In this document: one piece after another, positions 44,331-52,404 of the stretch
Layout: each line of letters begins with the position of its first letter
How positions within the stretch are numbered: position 1 is the stretch's first letter
DNA from: an uncultured Pseudomonadota bacterium
Lineage (GTDB): Bacteria; Myxococcota_A; UBA796; JAFGLY01
DNA: 58,699 nucleotides
Direction: 5' to 3'
Assembly (NCBI GenBank): GCA_937912125.1
Contig: CALDOK010000485.1
Span: 1-58,699 of the forward strand
The notes under the pieces: generated by a model
What the model was told of the DNA's origin: nothing
Seen by the model: only the letters and a program-made list of their open reading frames with translations
Database searches by the model: none
Translations under genes and position numbers: made by a program

Positions 44331-45860
44331 GTGAATGAACACGATGACGTCAGAGCTCCCGGCACCGCCGCTCCCCCTCCCCACGACGAGCTCCAGCGGG
44401 CCCTGGCCGAGCTCACCAGCGAACGTCAGCGGCGCCTCTCGGCGCTGATCGACGAGGCCCGCCGCTGCGACGAGCTGCTGGCAGCGCTGCCAGCCGCCGC
44501 CGGGCAAGCGGTCCAGGCCCAGCGCAGACAGCTGGACGAGGACATCCTCGGGCTCCTCATGGCCTGGCGTTCCCTGGGTGGTTCGATCCTGCTGGACGCC
44601 CCAGCCCCACCGGGGGCCAGCCAGGCAGCCGCCGAGCCCACGCCAGCACAGCCCGAGCCCACGCCGGTGCGGCCGTCGGCAGCCCCCGCCCAGCCGCCAG
44701 CCCCATCCGCGAGCCCGGAGCCTCCCCGTCCCTGGGCTTCGCATCGGCCCGAACCGCGCCACCCGCAGCGCGAGCCCATCGCCAGCGAGGCCCACGAACC
44801 CGCCGGCGACTGGGCCGAAGACCTCGCGGCCCTGCTGGACAGCGTCATGGCGTCCACCAACGCCCAGGAAGAGATGGAGGCCATCCAGCGCGCCGCGAGC
44901 GGCTCGTTCAGCCGCTGGGTCCCGTACCCCCGCTCCGTCCAGCGCGCGCTGGTGGGCAACCTCGCCTGCAGGCTGCGCCACCTGCAGGACTTCCTCGGCG
45001 TCACAGGCATGCCCTTGGACTCCGCCTTCCGCAGCCTCACCCGCTTCTCCAAGTCGTTCCAGCCCGGCTGGGTGAACGGGCTCACCCGCGGGCGCGGCCC
45101 CGCCGCCGAGAGCTGGGCCGAAGAGGCTCGCGTCTGGTGGGATCAGCTGGCGCTGTCCGCACAGCGCTCCGAGGACGAGCTCCCCACCCCCGCGACCGGC
45201 CCCGCCCCCCTGGGCGGCGACGAGGCCCTCGACGTGGTGCGCTCCTGGCTCGGCGAGTGGCGCGAGGCTCCCGAGGTGGCCAAGCCCATGTGCCTGGACA
45301 AGACCCTGGGGGCCATCCAGGAAGCCCTGGATGCCGGCGTACCCCACACCGATCCCGTCCTCTGCCGCCTCGCGGACGAGATCTACGACCACCTGGAGCT
45401 GGCGCGCTTCAGGCGCCTGCGCCAGGGTATCCGCGACCTCGAGCTGGCCGATCGCGAAGAGCAGGGCCTCGAGCCCCCCGAGGCACTGCCCTCGGACTGG
45501 TCCTGGTGGAGCCACACCGTGGGCCGCCGGGCGCTGCTGCTGGGCGCCTCCCTCGAGGCCGAGCGCCTCGAGCTCGTGGAGGGTGCCTTCGGCTTGGCCG
45601 AGCTGCGGTGCCATGAGCTGGAGCCTGGCCCCCCCAGCGACGAACAGCTGCGCGGCCTGCTGGGCGGCGGTGGTATCGATCTGGTGCTGCTCGTGGGTGA
45701 ACACCCCGGCGAGCCGCAGCTGCGGGCGATGATCCGCGCCTGCCAGGTGCGCGGGCTGCCCTGGGTCCACGTCACCCTCACGCCCGGCGTGACACGAGTG
45801 CGCATGGCCATCGAGCGCTTCCTGCAGCCCGATCCGAAGCAGGAGGGCACGGCTCCCTGA
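44331..45860 (+). CDS. Protein of unknown function with DUF2325-like C-terminus
   Basis: A 509-residue cytoplasmic protein with a GTG start. The N-terminus is a helical coil (about 18-80), then a Pro/Ala-rich linker (about 85-150), a helical middle region rich in Trp and Arg (about 155-400), and a C-terminal alpha/beta domain (about 415-495). That domain, RALLLGASLEAERLELVEG then LVLLVGEHPGEPQLRAMIR and ACQVRGLPWVHV, follows the strand-helix pattern of DUF2325. No function is known. It is a single gene facing away from the sulfatase-like gene. A weakly supported leader with GCGAGAG precedes the start. Confidence 0.6.
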   Translation: MNEHDDVRAPGTAAPPPHDELQRALAELTSERQRRLSALIDEARRCDELLAALPAAAGQAVQAQRRQLDEDILGLLMAWRSLGGSILLDAPAPPGASQAAAEPTPAQPEPTPVRPSAAPAQPPAPSASPEPPRPWASHRPEPRHPQREPIASEAHEPAGDWAEDLAALLDSVMASTNAQEEMEAIQRAASGSFSRWVPYPRSVQRALVGNLACRLRHLQDFLGVTGMPLDSAFRSLTRFSKSFQPGWVNGLTRGRGPAAESWAEEARVWWDQLALSAQRSEDELPTPATGPAPLGGDEALDVVRSWLGEWREAPEVAKPMCLDKTLGAIQEALDAGVPHTDPVLCRLADEIYDHLELARFRRLRQGIRDLELADREEQGLEPPEALPSDWSWWSHTVGRRALLLGASLEAERLELVEGAFGLAELRCHELEPGPPSDEQLRGLLGGGGIDLVLLVGEHPGEPQLRAMIRACQVRGLPWVHVTLTPGVTRVRMAIERFLQPDPKQEGTAP

Positions 45861-45994
45861 GAGCCTCGGGCAGCCGCAGGAAATGATCAAAGGCAGGCTG
45901 CTGCACAGTTTCCCCGAACGAGGACTCGATGGCCGCCTGATTACCACCTATCTTCCTCTGGTTTTGGTGGATTTCTCGCGCGCGCCCGCGCGCG

Positions 45995-46023
45995 TTGACA
46001 CAGATCGTCCGAGCCCCTATGTT
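45995..46023 (+). promoter_or_regulatory. Strong sigma70-type promoter of tdh-kbl
   Basis: TTGACA (45995-46000), an exactly 17-bp spacer and TATGTT (46018-46023). The predicted start is near 46030, giving a leader of about 35 nt with AGGAGG before the tdh ATG. The upstream flank is a CGCGCG-rich run. Confidence 0.8.
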
Positions 46024-46063
46024 CCGCGCCTTCCGCGATCTGCGGTTTTCACCAGGAGGTCCC

Positions 46064-47107
46064 ATGTCCACCATGAAGTGCATCACCAAGGTCGCGCCTG
46101 AGCACGGCGGCCTCGCGTTCGAGGATCGTCCCATTCCCGAGCCGGGTATGGGCGAGGTGCTCATCAAGAACAAGGCCACGGCCATCTGCGGCACGGACCT
46201 GCACATCTACCAGTGGGACGCCTGGTCCCAGGGCCGCGTCAAGCTGCCCTGCGTCATCGGCCACGAGTTCGCCGGCGAAGTCATCGCCACGGGGCCCGGC
46301 GTGCGTCACGTCAAGGTCGGCGACAACGTCACCGGCGAAGGCCACATCACCTGCGGCTTCTGCCGCAACTGCCGCATGGGCGACGGCCACGTCTGCGAGT
46401 CCTGGAAGGGCATCGGCTACGACATGGACGGCTGCTTCGCCGAGTACGTAGTGCACCCCGAGCAGAACATCTGGCTCAACGACAAGGACCTCCCCTGGGA
46501 GCTGGGCTCCATCCAGGATCCCCTGGGCAACGCCATCCACACCGTCTTCGCCGCCGACTGCGTCGGCCAGAAGGTCGCCATCTACGGCGTCGGCCCCATC
46601 GGCATGATGGCCGTGGCCGTGTGCCGGGCCATCGGCGCCGCCGAGGTCTACGCCGTCGGCCGCCGCAACCAGTACCGCCTGGACAAGGCCGCCGAGTGCG
46701 GCGCTCACCATGTCATCAAGGGCACCGAGACGGACCCGGTCGAGTACATCATGGACCACACCAAGGGCAAGGGCGTCGATGTGGTGCTCGAGCTCAGTGG
46801 CAACCCCGCGGCCTTCCAGAACGGCATGGACTGCCTGCGCATGGGCGGCGACATCGTGCTGTTGGGCACCGGCAACAAGCCCATCGAAGTGAACATGGCC
46901 AAGGACGTGGTCTTCAAGTCCCGCCACATCCACGGCGTCACCGGCCGCAAGCTCTGGCACACCTGGTACAAGATGCAGGGCCTGTTCGCGTCCGGGAACC
47001 TCAACCTCGATCCCGTCATCACCCACAAGTTCCCCTTCGCCGAGTACGAGAAGGGCTTCCAGCTCATGGAATCCGGAAACTGCGGCAAGGTCGTCCTCGA
47101 GTTCTGA
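46064..47107 (+). CDS. tdh: L-threonine 3-dehydrogenase
   Basis: Zinc-dependent threonine dehydrogenase (threonine to 2-amino-3-ketobutyrate, NAD+), 347 residues, close to E. coli Tdh (341). The catalytic zinc site is in ATAICGTDLHIYQWD (Cys, Thr) and VIGHEFAGEV (His-Glu). The structural zinc cysteines are in HITCGFCRNCRMGDGHVC. The Rossmann motif is VAIYGVGPIGMMAV, and a SGNPAAFQNG segment follows. The start at 46064 has AGGAGG four bases upstream. It forms the threonine degradation operon with kbl, 121 bp downstream, with a hairpin between them. Threonine is thereby converted to glycine and acetyl-CoA. Confidence 0.97.
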   Translation: MSTMKCITKVAPEHGGLAFEDRPIPEPGMGEVLIKNKATAICGTDLHIYQWDAWSQGRVKLPCVIGHEFAGEVIATGPGVRHVKVGDNVTGEGHITCGFCRNCRMGDGHVCESWKGIGYDMDGCFAEYVVHPEQNIWLNDKDLPWELGSIQDPLGNAIHTVFAADCVGQKVAIYGVGPIGMMAVAVCRAIGAAEVYAVGRRNQYRLDKAAECGAHHVIKGTETDPVEYIMDHTKGKGVDVVLELSGNPAAFQNGMDCLRMGGDIVLLGTGNKPIEVNMAKDVVFKSRHIHGVTGRKLWHTWYKMQGLFASGNLNLDPVITHKFPFAEYEKGFQLMESGNCGKVVLEF

Positions 47108-47135
47108 GAGAGGCGGGCCTTCGGCCGCCTCTCTC
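47106..47135 (+). terminator. Intergenic hairpin between tdh and kbl
   Basis: A perfect 11-bp stem, GAGAGAGGCGG / CCGCCTCTCTC, with an 8-nt loop GCCTTCGG, beginning inside the tdh stop codon. No U-tract follows, so it may attenuate, stabilise the upstream message or serve as a processing site rather than stop all transcription into kbl. Confidence 0.6.
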
Positions 47136-47228
47136 GGCGTCGTTCGAGCTGACGACGTGCCGTCGCAGCTCAGCGCCGCCGCCACCTTCGTTTCAATCAC
47201 AACTCAATCGTCATTTCCGGGAGATCCC

Positions 47229-48425
47229 ATGTACGGCGACAAGATCAAGTCTCACCTCCAGAACGAGCTCAAGGGCATCGACGAAGCCGGCACCCACAAG
47301 GCCGAGCGCGTCATCCTCACCCCCCAGTCCACCAGCATCGGCGTGGGCAGCGGTGAAGTGCTCAACTTCTGCGCCAACAACTACCTCGGCCTGGCCAACG
47401 ACCCCCGCCTGGTCCAGGCGGCCCATGACACCCTCGAGAAGTACGCCTTCGGCATGTCTTCGGTCCGCTTCATCTGCGGCACCCTCGACATCCACAAGGA
47501 GCTCGAGGCCAAGATCTCGGCCTTCCTCGGCACCGAAGACGCCATCCTGTACTCGAGCTGCTTCGACGCCAACGGCGGCCTGTTCGAGACCCTGCTGGGC
47601 AAGGAAGACGCCATCATCAGCGACTCGCTGAACCACGCCTCCATCATCGATGGCGTGCGCCTGTGCAAGGCCATGCGCTACCGCTACGGCAACAACGACA
47701 TGGCCGGCCTCGAAGAGCAGCTGAAGAAGGCCGACGCCGACGGCGCTCGCCACAAGCTCATCGTCACCGACGGCGTGTTCTCCATGGACGGGATCATCGC
47801 CAACCTGGCCGGCGTCTGCGACCTTGCCGACAAGTACGACGCCATGGTCATGGTCGACGACTCCCACGCCACCGGCTTCGTCGGCAAGACCGGCCGCGGC
47901 TCCCACGAGCACAACGGCGTCATGGGCCGCATCGACATCATCACCACCACCTTCGGCAAGGCCCTGGGCGGCGCCTCCGGTGGCGTGACCGCCGCGCGCA
48001 AGGAGATCGTCGATCTGCTGCGGCAGCGCAGCCGTCCCTACCTCTTCTCCAACACCCTCGCGCCCGTCGTCACCGGCACCACCATCGCCGTGGTCGACCT
48101 GCTCACCGAGTCCACCGAGCTGGTCGAGAAGCTGCAGGGCAACGCCGCGCGCTTCCGCGCGGGCATGGAGGCCGCGGGCTTCACCCTGGCCGGCGCCGGC
48201 CACGCCATCGTCCCCGTCATGCTCTACGACGCGCGCCTGGCCTCCCAGATGGCTGACGCCCTGCTCGAGAAGGGCATCTACGTGATCGGCTTCAGCTTCC
48301 CCGTGGTCCCCCGCGAGAAGGCCCGCATCCGCGTGCAGCTCTCCGCCGCCCACAGCTTCGAGCAGATCGACTACACCGTCGCGGCCTTCACCGAGGTCGG
48401 CAAGAAGTTCGGCGTCATCGAGTAG
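47229..48425 (+). CDS. kbl: Glycine C-acetyltransferase (2-amino-3-ketobutyrate CoA ligase)
   Basis: PLP enzyme of the alpha-oxoamine synthase family, 398 residues, identical in length to E. coli Kbl. It cleaves 2-amino-3-ketobutyrate with CoA to glycine and acetyl-CoA. The sequence has NFCANNYLGLAND at the N-terminus, SSVRFICGTLDIHKELE, the DDSHATGFVG aspartate motif and the PLP lysine in TTTFGKALGGASGG (about residue 243). It follows tdh, completing the pathway. The start ATG at 47229 has GGGAG upstream. A strong hairpin terminator follows 20 bp after the stop. Confidence 0.97.
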   Translation: MYGDKIKSHLQNELKGIDEAGTHKAERVILTPQSTSIGVGSGEVLNFCANNYLGLANDPRLVQAAHDTLEKYAFGMSSVRFICGTLDIHKELEAKISAFLGTEDAILYSSCFDANGGLFETLLGKEDAIISDSLNHASIIDGVRLCKAMRYRYGNNDMAGLEEQLKKADADGARHKLIVTDGVFSMDGIIANLAGVCDLADKYDAMVMVDDSHATGFVGKTGRGSHEHNGVMGRIDIITTTFGKALGGASGGVTAARKEIVDLLRQRSRPYLFSNTLAPVVTGTTIAVVDLLTESTELVEKLQGNAARFRAGMEAAGFTLAGAGHAIVPVMLYDARLASQMADALLEKGIYVIGFSFPVVPREKARIRVQLSAAHSFEQIDYTVAAFTEVGKKFGVIE

Positions 48426-48444
48426 CTCGACCTCGCCACGTTCC

Positions 48445-48468
48445 ACGGCCCCGCTTCGGCGGGGCCGT
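48445..48468. terminator. UUCG-loop terminator after kbl
   Basis: A perfect 10-bp stem ACGGCCCCGC / GCGGGGCCGT with a TTCG tetraloop, between the convergent stops of kbl (48425) and the HD-GYP regulator (48475), so it may act on both strands. Confidence 0.85.
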
Positions 48469-48474
48469 CGCGCT

Positions 48475-49518
48475 TCAGAGCGCGCCGCCCTCGACCAGGG
48501 CGACGAAGGCTAGAACAACCGCTGGGTCGAACTTGCGGCCGCTCTGTGCCTTGATCTCCTGGAGGGCTTCATCGCGGGACCAGGCATGCTTGTAGGGCCG
48601 CTCGTGGGTCAGGGCGTCGAACACATCGGCGACAGCGCAGATACGTCCCGGCAGCGGGATGGCCTCGCCCGCCAGGCCCACGGGGTAGCCATTGCCGTCC
48701 CAGCTCTCGTGGTGGCTGGCGGCGATGGACTCCGCTAGCCGCAGCAGCGGGTGCTTGCCGTCGGCCAGGATGGAGGCGCCGATGGTGGTGTGGGTCTTCA
48801 TCTGTGCCCACTCGGCGTCCGTCAGCGGCCCGGGCTTGAGCAGGATGCCGTCGGGGATGCCCACCTTGCCGAGATCGTGCAAGGGCGCGGCGCGCATGAT
48901 GAGGGCGGAGACCTCGGCGGGCGCCCCCAGTCGCTCGGCCAAGGCCTGCGCGACGTGACCCACACGCTGGGTGTGCTCGCCCGTGTCGTCATCGCGGTAT
49001 TCGGCGGCGAGCGCGAGGCGCTCGAGGATCTCGGCGTGGGCTTCCTCGAGATCCCGGGTTCGGGCGCGGACCCGATCCTCCAGCTCGAGGTTGTGGCGCC
49101 GGATCTGGCGGTGCAGGTGGCGGGCCTGCAGCAAGTTGTGGATGCGCAGCAGGACCTCGGACTCCTCGAAGGGCTTGGTGAGGAAGTCCTTGGCGCCACC
49201 GGAGAGAGCCCGCTCCTTGGCCGCGAGGCTCAGATCGGAGGTGAGCACCAGGATCGGAAGGAAGTCGTCGGCTGCGATGCGCTGCCGGAGCTGCGCCATG
49301 ATCTGGTGGCCATCGGGGGGGGGCATGATCAGGTCGAGCAGCACCAGATCGGGCTGGTGGCGCTCGAACAGCCCGATGGCCGCGCTGGAGTCGGTCGTGC
49401 TGGTGCACTCGCGATAGCCCGCGCGCTTCAGGATCCGCTCCAGCAGGCGCACGTTGATGACCCGATCATCGATGATGAGGATCCGGGCGTCTGCGAAGAT
49501 CTCAGGGGCGTTGGTCAT
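48475..49518 (-). CDS. Response regulator with HD-GYP output (RpfG-like)
   Basis: A 347-residue response regulator: a receiver domain (about 10-130) with acidic pair IIDD, phospho-acceptor Asp in LVLLDLIMPPPDG and Lys in FLTKPFEE. A coiled linker (about 135-165) follows, then an HD-GYP domain (about 165-340) with HDLGKVGIPD and HHESWDGNGYPVGL. Phosphorylation should control c-di-GMP hydrolysis. MTNAPEIFADARIL at 49518 is the sensible start. It is divergently arranged, about 150 bp away, from the operon that encodes a histidine kinase at 50842, which makes that kinase a candidate partner. It converges with kbl. Confidence 0.93.
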   Translation of the reverse strand: MTNAPEIFADARILIIDDRVINVRLLERILKRAGYRECTSTTDSSAAIGLFERHQPDLVLLDLIMPPPDGHQIMAQLRQRIAADDFLPILVLTSDLSLAAKERALSGGAKDFLTKPFEESEVLLRIHNLLQARHLHRQIRRHNLELEDRVRARTRDLEEAHAEILERLALAAEYRDDDTGEHTQRVGHVAQALAERLGAPAEVSALIMRAAPLHDLGKVGIPDGILLKPGPLTDAEWAQMKTHTTIGASILADGKHPLLRLAESIAASHHESWDGNGYPVGLAGEAIPLPGRICAVADVFDALTHERPYKHAWSRDEALQEIKAQSGRKFDPAVVLAFVALVEGGAL

Positions 49519-49554
49519 GGTGAGTCCCGGGGCGCGTACCCGGAGGTGGGCTGC

Positions 49555-49583
49555 TTGAGGTAGCGAACCGACTGCTCTATACT
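49555..49583 (+). promoter_or_regulatory. Sigma70-type promoter of the isoprenyl-synthase-like/kinase/protease operon
   Basis: TTGAGG (49555-49560), a 17-bp spacer and TATACT (49578-49583). The predicted start is near 49590, about 77 nt before the ATG at 49667, in the divergent gap with the HD-GYP regulator. Confidence 0.7.
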
Positions 49584-49666
49584 CACCCTCCCTGTAGTCG
49601 GGGGCAAGCGAAGGGCAGCCGGCCTGACGAGAGTTCACCCTCGAAGCACCGTGAGAAGGAGCACCC

Positions 49667-50038
49667 ATGAGCCAGAAGAAGCTCGATCCAGTCAAGGAAA
49701 TCGCTCAGGACATCCGCAAGGTCAAGGAGTACACGGGCATCGCGGTCAACCCAGGCGGCTCGCTGGGGACCACGCCCAGCTTCGCCACGTCCGCGCGCGA
49801 ATACCCCGACACCATGTGGGACGCGCTGCAGTGGCTCAACAACCACGTCTGCCACCCCGACGCCACCACGGGCGAGATCACCGTCGATCAGGCCAAGGCC
49901 AAGGCCGTCGCCATGCTGCTCACGGGCGACGACGAGCCCGAGGCCGACGCCTGGGTAGCCGACTTCGTCGTGGCCATCGAACAGACCAACGTGATGTACG
50001 GCGAGGAAGGCACAGCCCCCACGCCGTTCCCGTTCTAG
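49667..50038 (+). CDS. Small protein of unknown function, first gene of the signalling operon
   Basis: A 123-residue protein without signal peptide or membrane span. It starts with a charged helix (SQKKLDPVKEIAQDIRKVKE), has a Gly/Ser/Thr turn, then TMWDALQWLNNHVCHPD (its only Cys and two of its Trps) and a helical acidic part; it ends TAPTPFPF. AAGGAG precedes the ATG. It is the first gene after a good promoter, 13 bp ahead of the isoprenyl-synthase-like gene. I do not recognise it. By position it could be a precursor or regulator for the downstream kinase, but no cleavage motif can be named. Confidence 0.7.
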   Translation: MSQKKLDPVKEIAQDIRKVKEYTGIAVNPGGSLGTTPSFATSAREYPDTMWDALQWLNNHVCHPDATTGEITVDQAKAKAVAMLLTGDDEPEADAWVADFVVAIEQTNVMYGEEGTAPTPFPF

Positions 50039-50051
50039 CTGCCAGACACCG

Positions 50052-50849
50052 ATGAGCCTCGCTGGCAGGAGCGGCTCCTTCTTCAGCCCCGGGGTCGCTC
50101 GCCTGTACGGTGAGCGGCTGCCACCCGACGCCGTCGCGCTGATCAAGGCCGCCGCCGACGCCACCGATCGGCAGTACCTGGATGTCGGGGGAGGGCTGTC
50201 CCACGGCCTCCAGGTCTACCGCTTGGCGCTGGGGCTGGGAGTGGACGGTCGGGTCGCGCAGCAGTGCGGCATCCTGCTCGACGGGCTGCAGATCGCGGTG
50301 GACATGGCCGACAACCTGGCTGACGCGGTGCTCGACGTCGAGCAAGGCCGCAGCTACCAGCGCTTCTACGACCCGATCCATCCCGACGCACGCCCCGCGC
50401 TCCCCGCGCTCATGACCGGCTGCGTCGTGGATGCGCTGTATCGGTGGTTCCCCTCTCCCGCACACGACAGCACTCGTGCGTCCCTGCGGCTCCTGCAGAT
50501 CCTCGGGCTCATGACCGGGGGCCAAGGGCTCGGAAGGGACGACCCGCTGCGCATCGATCGCATCTCGGGAGAACAGGGCCGCATCTACGCCCTGCCACTG
50601 TGGCTCTCCACCGATCGCAGCTTCCAAGCCGAGGGTCGCCTGACCGCTGTCGAGGGCTGGGGGTTCGAGCTGGGACGCACCTGGCAGCTCCAGCGCGAGG
50701 TGGTCGAAGACCCCGGAGACCCACGCTGGCCAGCCCTGCTGGAGCAAGCCAGGGCCCAGACCCGGGCCGCCTGGCCCGACTTCCCGCCCTTTGTCGATCG
50801 TGGGCTGTTCACCCAAAGCGCGCTCGGGTTTGGAGCCCATCGTGGCTGA
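50052..50849 (+). CDS. Degenerate isoprenyl-diphosphate-synthase-like protein (ComQ-like arrangement)
   Basis: A 265-residue all-helical protein that I read as a divergent trans-isoprenyl-diphosphate synthase fold. LLDGLQIAVDMADNLAD (about 75-91) occupies the place of the first Asp-rich motif, with spaced Asp84, Asp87 and Asp91 and no clean DDxxD. LMTGGQGLGRDD (153-164) matches the GQ segment, and ISGEQGRIYALPLW (171-184) the K-T-G-x-L-F segment with Glu for Lys. GFELGRTWQLQREVVED (204-220) matches LGxxFQxxDDxxD with the Asp pair lost. ComQ-type prenyltransferases look similar in outline. Catalysis is doubtful. Its last 8 bp overlap the kinase gene. Confidence 0.5.
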   Translation: MSLAGRSGSFFSPGVARLYGERLPPDAVALIKAAADATDRQYLDVGGGLSHGLQVYRLALGLGVDGRVAQQCGILLDGLQIAVDMADNLADAVLDVEQGRSYQRFYDPIHPDARPALPALMTGCVVDALYRWFPSPAHDSTRASLRLLQILGLMTGGQGLGRDDPLRIDRISGEQGRIYALPLWLSTDRSFQAEGRLTAVEGWGFELGRTWQLQREVVEDPGDPRWPALLEQARAQTRAAWPDFPPFVDRGLFTQSALGFGAHRG

Positions 50850-52404
50850 AACTCCCGCCAGCGCGGTGACCACCAGCCCACAGCCCGGCTGGCCCCACCC
50901 ACTCTTCGACGATCCCCATCGCTACAAGCTCGGTCTCGAGACCTACCAGACCACCACCGTGCTTCAGACCTGGGCGTTCACGCTGGCGGTGACCCTGCTC
51001 GCGCTGGGGATGAACGCCTGGTTCTCCGACCTCGCCCTCCCTTGGTCACGAGGCCTGCTTCCCGTCTGGGTGCTGTCCATCGCCCACCTGCCCGCCCTGC
51101 TGCTGTGCCAGCGGCTCATTCGCAGCCGCAATCGCCGAGGTTTCTTCTATGCCTTCGTCGCCCAGAGCCTGCTGCAGCTGTGGTGGCTCACCTGGCTCTG
51201 CTGGGAGTCCGTGCCCTACGTCTGGTTCCCGGCGGTCCTGCTGCTCTGCGGCTGGGCGCTCCACGACGCGTGGCTGACGTCCTCGAACCGGATTCGGCTC
51301 ATCTACGGGCTGATGTTCCCCACATTCGACCTGCTCCTGCTGGCCCACGACCTGCTGCGCGGCGGCGGTGTGGTCGATGTCGCGCAAGAGCGCCCATCGC
51401 TGCTCATCGGCGCGCTCGGGGTCCAAGTCGTCGTCGCCGTGATCATGCAGCTGATGATGGCGTTCGTCTCGCGGGAAGCCAGGTCCCTGGACAAGAGCCA
51501 GCAAACCGAGGCCAAGCTGCAGCGAGAGCTGGCCCTGCGCAACCGCGAGCGCCAGGTCATCCAGAACTCCTGCGCACTGCTGGCCCAGGGGCTCACCGTG
51601 TCGAGCTTCAGCCACAGCCTCGCCAGCCCCGTCTCGGCCCTCAGCCTCACCACGATGGACCTCGAGGATCTGCACGAAGAGTTGAAGGACCAGCTCCCCG
51701 AGCAGGCCTCGGCCACGCTGGCGGAGGTCATCGAGGAGCAGCGAGCAGCCACCAAGCGCATCATCGACATGACCCGCGGCCTCGCCCGCTCCCTGGCGGC
51801 CAAAGAGACCCTCGCTCCTCGCTCCATCGAGGACCTGGTGGCCGAGGCGATGGAAGAGACCACAGCCACAGTGAGCGAACACGGGATCGAACTCCTCCCC
51901 CCCGAGATCCAGCTCGCCCAGGGGCAGGTGTGGGTCGAGCAGGGCCACATCACGGCGCTGGCCAACGTGCTGACCAATGGCATCCTCCACGCCTCCCATG
52001 CGCCCCTGACCCTCCGCGGTGAGCGACGCAGTCCGTGGTTCTACCAGCTGACCATCCGCGATCATGGGGTCAGCGGTCCCGAGCGGGATCGAGCCATCGA
52101 GACCATCCGCAACCTCACCTCGATGGTGGAGTGGCGTGGTGCGAGCACCGACAAGAAGCCGATCCGCGAGGGCAGCTACCGTGGCTTCGGCATCGGCCTG
52201 ACCCTCACCCGTCTGCACCTGCTCAGGTACAACGGCCTGATCGAGCCGGGCATCCCCAAGAGCGGGCCGGGCCTCGCGTTCCACATCATCCTGCCGATGG
52301 CCGATCCAGCCGAGATCCCGGCCACGGAGAATCAGCCAGAGCAGTTCGTCGACGCTGCCGCACCCCAGCCCATCGCCACAGACCATGAAGGAGAGCACCC
52401 ATGA
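50842..52404 (+). CDS. Membrane histidine kinase
   Basis: A 520-residue sensor kinase. The N-terminal half has about six membrane spans (about 40-210) with almost no periplasmic loop, a form seen in ComP/NarX-like and lipid- or peptide-sensing kinases. Then comes a coiled coil (210-245), the dimerisation/phospho-acceptor segment SSFSHSLASPVSAL (His258, Pro263) and a HATPase domain with N-box ANVLTNGILH (Asn379), DHG at 407-409 and GFGIGL at 448-453. GTG at 50842 has GGAGC upstream and overlaps the previous stop by 8 bp. No receiver is attached; the divergent HD-GYP regulator is the nearest partner. Confidence 0.85.
   Translation: MAETPASAVTTSPQPGWPHPLFDDPHRYKLGLETYQTTTVLQTWAFTLAVTLLALGMNAWFSDLALPWSRGLLPVWVLSIAHLPALLLCQRLIRSRNRRGFFYAFVAQSLLQLWWLTWLCWESVPYVWFPAVLLLCGWALHDAWLTSSNRIRLIYGLMFPTFDLLLLAHDLLRGGGVVDVAQERPSLLIGALGVQVVVAVIMQLMMAFVSREARSLDKSQQTEAKLQRELALRNRERQVIQNSCALLAQGLTVSSFSHSLASPVSALSLTTMDLEDLHEELKDQLPEQASATLAEVIEEQRAATKRIIDMTRGLARSLAAKETLAPRSIEDLVAEAMEETTATVSEHGIELLPPEIQLAQGQVWVEQGHITALANVLTNGILHASHAPLTLRGERRSPWFYQLTIRDHGVSGPERDRAIETIRNLTSMVEWRGASTDKKPIREGSYRGFGIGLTLTRLHLLRYNGLIEPGIPKSGPGLAFHIILPMADPAEIPATENQPEQFVDAAAPQPIATDHEGEHP

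Noticed and set aside
45961..45994. CGCGCG-rich tract before tdh as a Z-DNA or regulatory element
   Set aside because: Short GC alternation is expected by chance at this base composition; only the adjacent promoter is supported.
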